Source of the DNA: Spirochaetales bacterium
Lineage (GTDB): Bacteria; Spirochaetota; Spirochaetia; Sphaerochaetales; Sphaerochaetaceae
Assembly (NCBI GenBank): GCA_012800465.1
Contig: JAAZJI010000266.1
Span: 1-12,479 of the forward strand
Direction of reading: 5' to 3'
Length of the DNA: 12,479 bases
Part shown: positions 1-6,832 of the stretch, piece after piece
Numbering within the stretch: the first letter of the stretch is position 1
Layout: each line of letters opens with the position of its first letter
Program-made: the position numbers and the translations under genes
The notes under the pieces: generated by a model
Seen by the model: the letters and a program-made list of their open reading frames with translations, nothing else
Database searches by the model: none
What the model was told of the DNA's origin: nothing

Positions 1-60
1 CTTGTCTGTTTCGGGATCCCCTTTGTCCGATATAACAACAAAAAGCGTAATCAATCGTAA
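1..60 (+). CDS. C-terminal tail of an ABC sugar-transporter permease (partial)
   Basis: The first 19 codons in frame 1 read LVCFGIPFVRYNNKKRNQS and end in TAA at 58-60. This hydrophobic stretch followed by a short basic tail is what the last membrane helix and cytosolic tail of a MalF/UgpA-type permease look like. It stops 14 bases before a MalG-type permease gene, the normal order of the two inner-membrane subunits of a carbohydrate ABC importer. The rest of the gene lies left of the window, so identity rests on context and the membrane-like tail only. Confidence 0.6.
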   Translation, partial: LVCFGIPFVRYNNKKRNQS

Positions 61-74
61 TTGGGGAGATCGGT

Positions 75-905
75 ATGAAGCAGAAAGTCAAATGGTATTT
101 CACAGTTTTTGAACGGGCATTACTGATTTTATTTTTATTTGCGGCAACATTTCCAATCTGGCTCATTATCACAAATAGCCTCAAGTCCGGTGTTGATACA
201 TTTAAAATTCCACCCTCAATATTCTTCAAACCGGTTTTGACCAACTATCAACAGCTTTTTAAGACTACCAGATTTGGCAGTTATTTTAGAAATTCAATCA
301 CCGTGGCTGTATGCACAACGATAATCGTTGTAATGTTTGGAACCTTTGCTGCGTATGGGATAAGGCTCTTCAAATCGAAAAAAGTTGCTAGATTATCAAA
401 TATACTTCTCGTAGGCAGAGCCGTCCCATACATCACTATTCTTATTCCTTTATACATCATGCTTAATAAGATTGGACTTACCGGTTCTCTCATCGCGGTA
501 ATCATCGCTCACTCCTCATCTACATTGCCTTTTAATACTTGGCTTATTTCCGGATTCATGAGTGACGTTCCTGGAGAACTCTTTGAGTCTGCAAAGATAG
601 ATGGGTGTACTAGGATGCAGACCCTATTCAGAATTATCTTTCCCACATTAAAACCGGCAATCGCATCATCGGCGATTCTGGTACTGCAATTTTCGTGGAA
701 CGAACTTATCTATGCAATGGGTTTTACGAATATGAAGTCATATACAATGACTGTCGCGGTTGCTCGCTATACCGGTGGAATGGTAGTCAATTGGGGAACA
801 ATAGGAGCAATAGCCTGTCTGTCTTCCATCCCGATAATTACTGTTGGGTTCTTTGCCCAGAAGTATCTTATCTCAGGAATGACTGCCGGTGCCGTTAAGG
901 GCTAA
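75..905 (+). CDS. Carbohydrate ABC transporter permease, MalG/UgpE type
   Basis: Inner-membrane permease subunit (276 aa, usual length) of a binding-protein-dependent sugar importer of the CUT1 class. A first membrane helix lies at about residues 13-35, with further hydrophobic segments at about 72-96, 107-130, 136-160, 196-215 and 240-262. The cytoplasmic EAA loop that docks on the ATPase is clear at 168-193 (ELFESAKIDG followed by a FRIIFPTLKP-like end). The C-terminus, SGMTAGAVKG, is the standard ending of this family. The start is fixed by GGGGAG at 63-68, six bases before ATG. It is co-transcribed with the permease fragment ending at 60. Its DNA is much more A+T rich than the genes to its right. 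No binding protein or ATPase is in the window, so the sugar is unknown. Confidence 0.93.
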   Translation: MKQKVKWYFTVFERALLILFLFAATFPIWLIITNSLKSGVDTFKIPPSIFFKPVLTNYQQLFKTTRFGSYFRNSITVAVCTTIIVVMFGTFAAYGIRLFKSKKVARLSNILLVGRAVPYITILIPLYIMLNKIGLTGSLIAVIIAHSSSTLPFNTWLISGFMSDVPGELFESAKIDGCTRMQTLFRIIFPTLKPAIASSAILVLQFSWNELIYAMGFTNMKSYTMTVAVARYTGGMVVNWGTIGAIACLSSIPIITVGFFAQKYLISGMTAGAVKG

Positions 906-941
906 TTTCATTTAGAAGGTTTTGGAGAAAGAAATTTATTC

Positions 942-968
942 ATGCGGATAAAGGAAGAATACAGTTAA
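942..968 (+). other. 8-codon ORF after malG-type gene, possible stub of a broken gene
   Basis: ATG at 942 opens MRIKEEYS and stops at TAA 966-968. A GGAG lies at 924-927, 14 bases upstream, a little far for a good ribosome-binding site. It could be the start of a third gene of the ABC operon cut off by a rearrangement, since the base composition changes just after it, or simply chance. I cannot recognise a family from eight residues. Confidence 0.15.
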
Positions 969-1024
969 TCTTGAATAAGGGTCGATAAAAGTCTGCTTAG
1001 AAGCTGCATCCACAAATCATCCAT

Positions 1025-1032
1025 GCTATGAT
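1025..1032 (+). promoter_or_regulatory. Candidate extended -10 promoter for iolB
   Basis: TGCTATGAT combines a TG extended -10 element with a hexamer matching TATAAT at five of six positions (TATGAT, 1027-1032). No convincing -35 is found 16-18 bases upstream, which an extended -10 can tolerate. Transcription would start near 1040, giving a leader of about 40 bases. A second hint, TTGAAT at 971-976, is too far upstream to pair with it. Moderate to low confidence. Confidence 0.35.
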
Positions 1033-1080
1033 CCCACTTAAGTAATGCAAATCACTAAATCATCACATCGGAGGTCATAG

Positions 1081-1890
1081 ATGATTGTCAGGAAACGGAG
1101 TCCGTTCGATTGGGGCTATACGGCCATCACCGAGCTGGATGGCAGGCATAAGGAGATGTTGCTCGATTTCGGGATTCTTAGAGTCAAAGCCGGGGAAGAA
1201 GTCCATTGTTCCCTCCCCTTGGAACGGGCATGGATGCTTATGAAGGGAAAGATCACCTTCATCTGGCCCGAAGGAAGGGCGAGCGGTGAGCGTCAGAGCT
1301 GCATCGATGAAGCTCCGGTTGTGTTGCATGCACCCGGTGGTGTTCCTGTTGTGATACGGGCTGAAAGCGATTGCGAGCTTGTTGTGGAGCGGTGCGGGAA
1401 CAATCGGGTTTTTGATATCAGGTTCTATGACAAGAATGATGTGAAGACCGAGGTCTTCGGTGCCGGAGTGCTGCAGGAGACCAGCAACCGTACGGTACGA
1501 ACCGTATTCGACGGGGAAAGCGCCCCCTATTCGAACATGGTGATGGGAGAGGTCATCAACCACCCCGGCAGGTGGTCAAGCTATCCACCGCATGACCATC
1601 CCCATCCGGAGATCTATCACTACCGCTTCTTCCCCGAGCAGGGGTTCGGGATATCGGTATTGGACGAAGAGGCCTTCGTCGTCCATGACGGGGACACCTC
1701 CCTGATCGGACCCGATACGACCCACAGCCAAGGGGCGGCCCCGGGCTATGCGATGTACTATGTCTGGATGATCCCCCACCTTCCCGGTGACAGGTGGCTG
1801 CCGACGACCCGCTACTACCGCAAGGAGCACACCTGGCTTCTGGAAAAGGGGGTGAAGGTCTGGCCGGATATCCCCGCCGCCATGGAGTAG
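1081..1890 (+). CDS. iolB: 5-deoxy-glucuronate isomerase (IolB/KduI family cupin)
   Basis: Likely cytosolic isomerase converting 5-deoxy-D-glucuronate to 5-dehydro-2-deoxy-D-gluconate in myo-inositol breakdown. The 269 aa length matches IolB. It is a bicupin; the C-terminal cupin carries the metal site: H171, H173 and E177 in YPPHDHPHPEIYHYRF, with the fourth ligand H215 in PDTTHSQGAAPGY. The IolB signature FFPEQGFG (183-190) and the AAPGYAMYYVW segment support IolB over KduI. The loop between the two histidines and the EIYH motif is shorter than the acidic loop I remember from classical IolB, so a related uronate isomerase activity is possible. GGAGGT at 1070-1075 lies five bases before ATG. 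No other iol gene is in the window, and the gene faces the acid-catabolism operon tail to tail. Confidence 0.85.
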   Translation: MIVRKRSPFDWGYTAITELDGRHKEMLLDFGILRVKAGEEVHCSLPLERAWMLMKGKITFIWPEGRASGERQSCIDEAPVVLHAPGGVPVVIRAESDCELVVERCGNNRVFDIRFYDKNDVKTEVFGAGVLQETSNRTVRTVFDGESAPYSNMVMGEVINHPGRWSSYPPHDHPHPEIYHYRFFPEQGFGISVLDEEAFVVHDGDTSLIGPDTTHSQGAAPGYAMYYVWMIPHLPGDRWLPTTRYYRKEHTWLLEKGVKVWPDIPAAME

Positions 1891-1933
1891 AATCGTATTC
1901 TCACATCAACGCGAAGCTTGCAGAAAATGGCAA

Positions 1934-1977
1934 ATCCAGCCCCGAACCGTGCCGTAGGTACACGGTTGGGGCTGGAT
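1934..1977. terminator. Long stem-loop between convergent iolB and FAH-family gene
   Basis: The arm at 1934-1951 is complementary to 1961-1977 over 17 base pairs with one bulged G (1944) and a nine-base loop (1952-1960). It starts 43 bases after the iolB stop. There is no T-run after it on the plus strand; on the minus strand a short T-containing stretch (ccattttc complement) follows. Its place between two converging genes suggests a shared terminator or a block to read-through into antisense RNA. Confidence 0.6.
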
Positions 1978-2000
1978 AAGCGGAATGTCGTACGAAAGAA

Positions 2001-2038
2001 GCAAAAACCGGGAGCCGGGAACAATGGTTCCCCGCCCC
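2001..2038 (-). terminator. Rho-independent terminator of the tct-to-FAH operon
   Basis: Read on the minus strand, a G+C-rich arm (2038 down to 2027) pairs with 2022 to 2011 around a four-base loop (2023-2026). The top six pairs are perfect (GGGAAC/GTTCCC), then one mismatch and further G-C pairs follow. The 3' arm is followed by GGTTTTTGC, a five-T run, and then more T-rich sequence. It begins about 12 bases after the TAG of the FAH-family gene, the normal place for the end of the operon. Confidence 0.65.
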
Positions 2039-2049
2039 TTCTTCATTCA

Positions 2050-2814
2050 CTACTTGGCAACGACATCATTCACAAGCGTGCCAATGCCGTCGATGAAGAC
2101 TTCCACCCTGTCACCGGGTTTGATCTGACCTGTGCCTGCAGGGGATCCGGTCGCGATCACATCTCCGGGTTCAAGGGTGATATACTTCGTTATGAACTCG
2201 ATGAGCTGCGGGATATGGAAGAACATATCCGAAGAATTCATATGTTGGACGACTTCACCATTCAGCCGTGTTTCGATCATCACATCTTCAGGATCGATCT
2301 CATCGGTTACGACGATCGGACCCATAGGAGCAAAGGTGTCACACCCTTTGCCGCGAGTCCATTTCTTGTCCTCATCGAACATCATGGTATTGTCCGTCAC
2401 ATCGTTGAAGCACGTATACCCGAACACATACTCCATCGCACGCTCGGCCGGAACGTCCTTGGCAAGCTTTCCAATCACGACGGCCAGTTCTCCCTCATAG
2501 TTCACGACATGATCGGGCTCAGGAATCACGATGTTCTCGTTGGTCGCGATGACTGCCGTCCTGGGCTTTGAGAAAAAGCTCGGATGCCCCGGATATTCCC
2601 TCTTCTTCCAATCCAAAAAGGATTTGTAATTCGCCCCGATTCCGATGATCTTCACGGGCATGCAGGGAGCGAGAAGCTTCACTTCATCCAGATCTACCGT
2701 CTTTCCGGTCTCTTTCGCCCCATGGATGTAATCTCCGTCGAGCTGCGCTATGCGGTTCTCTTTCAGAACGCCGAAATGAATCTCATCATTGTGCTCATAC
2801 CTGACATACTTCAT
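2050..2814 (-). CDS. Fumarylacetoacetate hydrolase (FAH) family protein
   Basis: Predicted cytosolic 254-aa metal-dependent enzyme of the family that includes acylpyruvases, 2-hydroxyhepta-2,4-diene-1,7-dioate isomerase and 2,4-diketo-3-deoxy-acid hydrolases. Acidic metal ligands are visible: E107 and E109 in NYEGELAVVIG and D138 in CFNDVTD. The conserved RGKGCDTFAPMGP block (154-166) and the ATGSPAGTGQIKPGD turn (221-235) are intact. The start is MKYVRYEHND at 2814, because AAAGGAG lies seven bases before it; an in-frame ATG at 2871 would overlap the upstream gene. It is the last gene of the operon, 23 bases after the enolase-superfamily gene. In that setting cleavage of a 2,4-diketo acid to pyruvate plus a hydroxy acid is attractive, but dehydratase or isomerase activity is equally possible from sequence. 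Confidence 0.9.
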   Translation of the reverse strand: MKYVRYEHNDEIHFGVLKENRIAQLDGDYIHGAKETGKTVDLDEVKLLAPCMPVKIIGIGANYKSFLDWKKREYPGHPSFFSKPRTAVIATNENIVIPEPDHVVNYEGELAVVIGKLAKDVPAERAMEYVFGYTCFNDVTDNTMMFDEDKKWTRGKGCDTFAPMGPIVVTDEIDPEDVMIETRLNGEVVQHMNSSDMFFHIPQLIEFITKYITLEPGDVIATGSPAGTGQIKPGDRVEVFIDGIGTLVNDVVAK

Positions 2815-2837
2815 GTTTCTTTCTCCTTTACAGATTT

Positions 2838-3938
2838 TTATCCGGTGGTTACGGTCTTTTCCGTACACCAATCGGTCATGGCCTTCTCACTGAGCCAACA
2901 GCCGAAGCCCGGCTTGTCATTCATTCTGAATATACCGTTCTCGGTCTTCAGATCCTCATCAAACAGCCCCTCCTCCCAGATGGGTATCAGCTCGACGAGC
3001 TCTCCGTTTGGAATCGCGGCCAGGCAGGGGATGCTGAAATACGCATACGCGTGGGAAGTGACGGGAATATTGCAGATCTCCGCGACATGGGCGACCTTCA
3101 TGAAACCCGTCACTCCGCCGCACCTTCCAATATCCGGGTTCATCTTGTCGACGCACTTTCCGAGAAGCAGCTCGGAAGTCTCCTTGATCCCATAGAGCTT
3201 CTCGCCGGCCACCACGTCCAGATTCACGCGCTCCTTGATGAACTTCTGCTCATCATAGTTCATCGCATATACGGGCTCTTCGAAATGCGTGATCCCGAGC
3301 TCTTGCAGCAGTGGAGCCATCCTCAAGCACTTCTTCACATCCCAGCCTTGATTGATATCGGCCATGATCTCGAAATCGTCCCCGCAAGCCTCCTTGACCT
3401 TTTTGATCCGGGTGATATCCTCACGCCAGTCCTTCTTCCCCAATTTCATCTTGAAACGTCGATATCCCATGGCCTTGTAGCTAAGGGCTTCTTCCACGAG
3501 CTCCTCGTCGGATGCAAGCCACCCACCCGAGGCATATACTTCCAGCTCGGTCTTCGACGCTCCGAGAAGCCGCCAGACAGGAACGCCCATCGAACGGGCA
3601 TTGAGATCCCAGAGCGCCATATCGACAGCACCCAGAGCCTGCATGGTAAGACCGCTGTGACCGATTCCGCTCATTTGCGTGAAGAGGTCTTTCCAGATCT
3701 TTCCGATCAACTCGGCATTCCGTCCGATGAGATTGGCCGCCATGCTGTTCAGGTACGCATGATACGCCTTTGATTGCTTATCATCGAAGCAGACCACCTC
3801 ACCGATTCCACTGACGCCGTCGGACTCGATCTCAATGAAAATGTGATGGGCGCCGTACATCTTGAAAACAGCGTTCTGCAACGGTTTCCTGAATGGTTTT
3901 TCAATCGTATATACGGTCGCCTTATCTATCTTAAGCAC
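2838..3938 (-). CDS. Mandelate racemase/muconate-lactonizing family, probable acid-sugar dehydratase
   Basis: Enolase-superfamily enzyme (366 aa) expected to abstract the proton alpha to a carboxylate, most likely to dehydrate a sugar acid to a 2-keto-3-deoxy acid. All mandelate-racemase-subgroup active-site positions are present and fall exactly one residue before the mandelate racemase numbering: K163-x-K165 in FKMKLGK, metal ligands D194 (ADINQGW), E220 (FEEP) and E246 (AGEKLYG), the D269/H296 dyad (NPDIGRCGG, TSHAY) and E316. The N-terminal capping domain is about residues 1-125. The start codon is GTG, with TAGGAG six bases upstream; that TAG is also the stop of the preceding gene, so the two are probably translationally coupled. 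Substrate (fuconate, rhamnonate, galactonate, aldarate or other) cannot be told from these residues. Confidence 0.92.
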   Translation of the reverse strand: MLKIDKATVYTIEKPFRKPLQNAVFKMYGAHHIFIEIESDGVSGIGEVVCFDDKQSKAYHAYLNSMAANLIGRNAELIGKIWKDLFTQMSGIGHSGLTMQALGAVDMALWDLNARSMGVPVWRLLGASKTELEVYASGGWLASDEELVEEALSYKAMGYRRFKMKLGKKDWREDITRIKKVKEACGDDFEIMADINQGWDVKKCLRMAPLLQELGITHFEEPVYAMNYDEQKFIKERVNLDVVAGEKLYGIKETSELLLGKCVDKMNPDIGRCGGVTGFMKVAHVAEICNIPVTSHAYAYFSIPCLAAIPNGELVELIPIWEEGLFDEDLKTENGIFRMNDKPGFGCWLSEKAMTDWCTEKTVTTG

Positions 3939-3947
3939 AACAAACTC

Positions 3948-4865
3948 CTACAACTCATAGTCGAATTTACCGCGGTTCTTCTCTTCCAGGGCCTTGATGA
4001 GATCATAGACGACCTCGTTATAAGGACATGGAATACCCAATTCCTTTCCGATCCTGATCAGGGCGCCCGAGAACATCTCGATCTCCGTCTCCCTTTTCGC
4101 ATCAAGATCCTGAAGGGTGGAATACCTCTGAGCCGGTGTATAGTATCCGGGCATCATCGCTTCGGAAATACCGATGCCTTTCGCCTGAGCGACCGTAACG
4201 ACCTCCTGTCTGAGCTTCTTCTTCAGATTGTCGACATGTTCGCTGTCATCATAGGCGCCGGCCCCGACGTCCAGTATCGCTTGCGGCAGGTTCCTGGAGA
4301 TATTCAATCCGAACTTGTCCCAGATGTCACGGAGGATGTCATCACTGAGGTGGACGATGATGGGAGTATCATCGAAGATCCGGGCGATTTTCATCACGTT
4401 CTTTTCTTCAGCGGCCTTTTTCCCGGGCATGCCGAGGTAGATTCCCGTCTTGCCCTTCGGCAGGGGGAATCTGATGTCATTCCCGTTCCTCGTCGAGGAG
4501 ATCTTGATGAGGGAATACACGATATGTTCCTCGCCGATCGCCTCTCCGATGATCTCTTCACTGTCGACGCCATTCATGAGACTCACGACCAGCGTGTCCT
4601 TCCCGACCACATCCCTGATGTCCCCAAGGGCCGCCCTGAGGGCGTTATATTTGAGACAGACGAAAAGAACATCCAATCCACTGGCTTCCTTCGGAGTTTG
4701 TACATTCAGCTCATATCGCTTCCCGTTGATCTCCAGACCGTCGGTCTTCAGCCTTTCCGCTCGTTCTCCGGATGCAATGACCCGAAGGTCGTCCCCGAAT
4801 TTCTCGCTGAGACCGAGGACGAGATAGGCTCCGACGGCCCCTGCTCCAAGAATACCGATCTTCAT
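3948..4865 (-). CDS. Ketopantoate reductase family (ApbA/PanE-like) oxidoreductase
   Basis: NAD(P)-dependent reductase of the 2-dehydropantoate reductase fold, 305 aa, normal length. The dinucleotide loop GAGAVG is at 7-12. Family catalytic-region motifs are seen: CLKYN (70-74), LMNGVD (96-101), the IWDKFGLNIS block with candidate catalytic K184 and N188, and the C-terminal STLQDLDAKRETEIE stretch (249-263) that closes on the substrate. The start is MKIGILGAGA at 4865, with GGAGGG five bases upstream. It sits 14 bases after the dehydrogenase gene and nine bases before the enolase-superfamily gene. In a catabolic operon with a transporter and regulator, true pantothenate biosynthesis is less likely than oxidation or reduction of a branched or sugar-derived 2-keto/hydroxy acid; this is inference. 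Confidence 0.9.
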   Translation of the reverse strand: MKIGILGAGAVGAYLVLGLSEKFGDDLRVIASGERAERLKTDGLEINGKRYELNVQTPKEASGLDVLFVCLKYNALRAALGDIRDVVGKDTLVVSLMNGVDSEEIIGEAIGEEHIVYSLIKISSTRNGNDIRFPLPKGKTGIYLGMPGKKAAEEKNVMKIARIFDDTPIIVHLSDDILRDIWDKFGLNISRNLPQAILDVGAGAYDDSEHVDNLKKKLRQEVVTVAQAKGIGISEAMMPGYYTPAQRYSTLQDLDAKRETEIEMFSGALIRIGKELGIPCPYNEVVYDLIKALEEKNRGKFDYEL

Positions 4866-4879
4866 CGTTTCCCTCCATC

Positions 4880-5833
4880 CTACAGCTTGTTCACCGGCCA
4901 AGTCACCTTCTTCCCGGTCAGTACTTCATCGATCCCCATTGCCGCATGGAGCGCCATGTTGTCGGTGCTCTCCTTGGAAAGAGAAGAGTTGTGCTGGCTG
5001 AGAATGATGTTGTCCAGCTTGAGAAGCGGACTGTCGGATCCCAGAGGTTCCGTTTCGTACACATCCACGGCAGCTCCCCTGATGACTCCATCATGCAGAG
5101 CCTTTGCCAGATCATTCTCGACATAGACATCGCCCCTGGCGCAGTTGATGAAGTAGGAATCGGGCTTCATCTTCTTGAAGAAATCATAGTCGCACATCTT
5201 TCTCGTCTCGGGAGTCGAGGGTACATGGATCGAGACGAAATCCGAACTCTCAAGCACTTCATCGATGGAATCGACGACTCTGAGGAGTTCGTGCGTGGCG
5301 GTGATCGGAACGAGGTTGTATGCGACGACCCGGACCCCGAAACCGTTCATCAGCTTCTCCGCAAGCGCCGATCCGACTCTTCCATATCCGATGATCCCGA
5401 CGGTGGAGGATCCGAGATCCTTCCTGATTCCGGGCATCTGGCTCCTGAAGCTCCAGTCACACTCCCTGGTCTTCGCATCCGACGTCTTGATCTGGCAGGA
5501 TAAGGCCAGGATGAGTGCGCACGTATACTCGGCCACGGTATTGATGTTGGAGACCGGAGCGTTCGTGACCTGTATGCCCAGCTTCGTGGCCGCATCCACA
5601 TCGATGTTGTCGACGCCGGTCCCATGTCTTGCGACGACCTTCAGCTTCCTTCCGGCCTCCAGGACGCTCTTCGGATACCGGGCGTTTCTCACCAGAAGGG
5701 CATCCACATCCTGTACGGCTTCCCTCAATGATTCCTCATCCGTCGGAACACCGATTTCAAGTTCATATCCTCTCTCCAGCAGGTAGTTCTTTCCAACTTC
5801 CGATACATCCTCCGGAATAAGCACTTTATACAT
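4880..5833 (-). CDS. D-isomer-specific 2-hydroxyacid dehydrogenase (SerA-like)
   Basis: Cytosolic 317-aa dehydrogenase interconverting a 2-hydroxy acid and a 2-keto acid. The substrate domain opens with MYKVLIPEDV and holds RHGTGVDNID (69-78). The Rossmann motif is G149-x-G151-x-x-G154. The catalytic triad is R233 (NCARGD), E262 (ETEPL) and H281 (SQHNSS). The residue after the second strand, usually an acidic residue that selects NAD, appears to be N173 (VVAYNLVP), hinting at NADP use. The start at 5833 has GAGGAGG upstream, only one base after the regulator's TGA; a longer in-frame reading to 5992 overlaps the regulator and is rejected. It resembles phosphoglycerate dehydrogenase without the C-terminal ACT domain; relatives include sulfolactate and hydroxypyruvate dehydrogenases. 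Confidence 0.92.
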   Translation of the reverse strand: MYKVLIPEDVSEVGKNYLLERGYELEIGVPTDEESLREAVQDVDALLVRNARYPKSVLEAGRKLKVVARHGTGVDNIDVDAATKLGIQVTNAPVSNINTVAEYTCALILALSCQIKTSDAKTRECDWSFRSQMPGIRKDLGSSTVGIIGYGRVGSALAEKLMNGFGVRVVAYNLVPITATHELLRVVDSIDEVLESSDFVSIHVPSTPETRKMCDYDFFKKMKPDSYFINCARGDVYVENDLAKALHDGVIRGAAVDVYETEPLGSDSPLLKLDNIILSQHNSSLSKESTDNMALHAAMGIDEVLTGKKVTWPVNKL

Positions 5834-5834
5834 T

Positions 5835-6785
5835 TCATTCCTCCTCTTTCGCCAGCTCAAGAATCCCCTCTGCGCAGGCGGTGTCTGTGATAAGTTTGTT
5901 GATGAGCTTTGTTCGCAAACCGCCGAGTGCGGCTTTCGAAAAATCCTTTCCATAGCATACGGCAAGGGTATCGATCCCCATGACCGTCTCAAGATCGATG
6001 CCGACGATGTTCTCGTTGATGCTCACATCCAGGAACCTTCCGTCCATGTCGAACGCCCTGCCGAACATCGCTCCCACGGCATTCATATCAAGAAGGCTTT
6101 GATATTCTTCGTCCGATATGAACCCCTGCCAGATATGATCCCGCTTTCCGGGAGCCTGCATGGGGATGGAGGTCATCAGCAGATCCGCCTTTTTCAACGC
6201 ATCCAATGTTCTTGCGATCGTGGGAACCCTCTTCAAGGACTCCCTGGCCCCCTTGCTCTCGAACACGAGCGGAGCATCAAGAAAAAGAGGAATCCCCCCA
6301 TGCAGGTTGGACAGCTTCGCAACGATATCGAAGGCGAAGCGGTATCTTGCCCCCAGCGCCTCCATGCCCATCACCTGGGCGAAGGAGACATTCTTGTCCT
6401 CATACTTGAGCAGACTGCATATATCGTGGAAGATGGCGGCTCTGGAGACGCCCACGATGCTGTCCGGCTTGATGAGGGACTTCATCTCCTCGATCAGCCT
6501 CCTGCGGATCTCGTCCAAAAGAACGGCATCGTCGATGCAGTCCGAGTTGATGACGATCGCTTCGATCCCGAATGCATCCTTCAGCTTCCGTTCAAGGTAG
6601 CCGTTTTGCCTGGATGGACACGTGATTCGGATCTGGACGATCCCCTTCTCCCTGGCCCTCTTCAAGATCCTGGAAATCGCGGACCTTGAAATATTGACCT
6701 TTGAAGCGATGGCTTCCTGCGTCAATCCGTCAAGATAATAGAGAGCGGCGACCGTCGAAAGCAACTCGGCGCTGTTTTCATTCAT
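5835..6785 (-). CDS. SorC/DeoR-type sugar-binding transcriptional regulator
   Basis: DNA-binding regulator of 316 aa. An N-terminal helix-turn-helix covers about residues 18-48 (TQEAIASKVNISRSAISRIL), followed by the large SorC effector domain (about 60-312) that normally binds a phosphorylated sugar or sugar acid. GGAGG lies nine bases before ATG. It is embedded between tctA (47 bases upstream) and the dehydrogenase (one base downstream), so it is probably co-transcribed and autoregulated. Its likely operators are the palindromes before tctC. SorC proteins can repress or activate; which applies here is not visible. Confidence 0.93.
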   Translation of the reverse strand: MNENSAELLSTVAALYYLDGLTQEAIASKVNISRSAISRILKRAREKGIVQIRITCPSRQNGYLERKLKDAFGIEAIVINSDCIDDAVLLDEIRRRLIEEMKSLIKPDSIVGVSRAAIFHDICSLLKYEDKNVSFAQVMGMEALGARYRFAFDIVAKLSNLHGGIPLFLDAPLVFESKGARESLKRVPTIARTLDALKKADLLMTSIPMQAPGKRDHIWQGFISDEEYQSLLDMNAVGAMFGRAFDMDGRFLDVSINENIVGIDLETVMGIDTLAVCYGKDFSKAALGGLRTKLINKLITDTACAEGILELAKEEE

Positions 6786-6832
6786 TCTCGTATTCCTCCC
6801 TCATTCTATCCGCATGTCCGGATCCCGACGAT

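Noticed and set aside
1918..2571. 217-codon plus-strand open frame through the convergent junction
   Set aside because: It runs across both stem-loops and antisense to the FAH-family gene; no plausible ribosome-binding site or domain.
2815..2871. Upstream ATG for the FAH-family gene
   Set aside because: It overlaps the enolase-superfamily gene end, while AAAGGAG sits correctly before the ATG at 2814.
4866..4901. Upstream start for the ketopantoate-reductase-family gene
   Set aside because: It overlaps the dehydrogenase stop; family members begin right at the MKIGILGAGA strand and GGAGGG precedes that ATG.
3774..5126. 450-codon plus-strand open frame
   Set aside because: It lies antisense to the enolase-superfamily, reductase and dehydrogenase genes, all of which have intact family motifs, and its translation resembles no protein I know. 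Long antisense frames are expected opposite G+C-rich genes.
5834..5992. Upstream extension of the dehydrogenase by 53 residues
   Set aside because: It would overlap the end of the SorC gene; a strong GAGGAGG site precedes the internal ATG at 5833, and the protein then begins at the normal family position.
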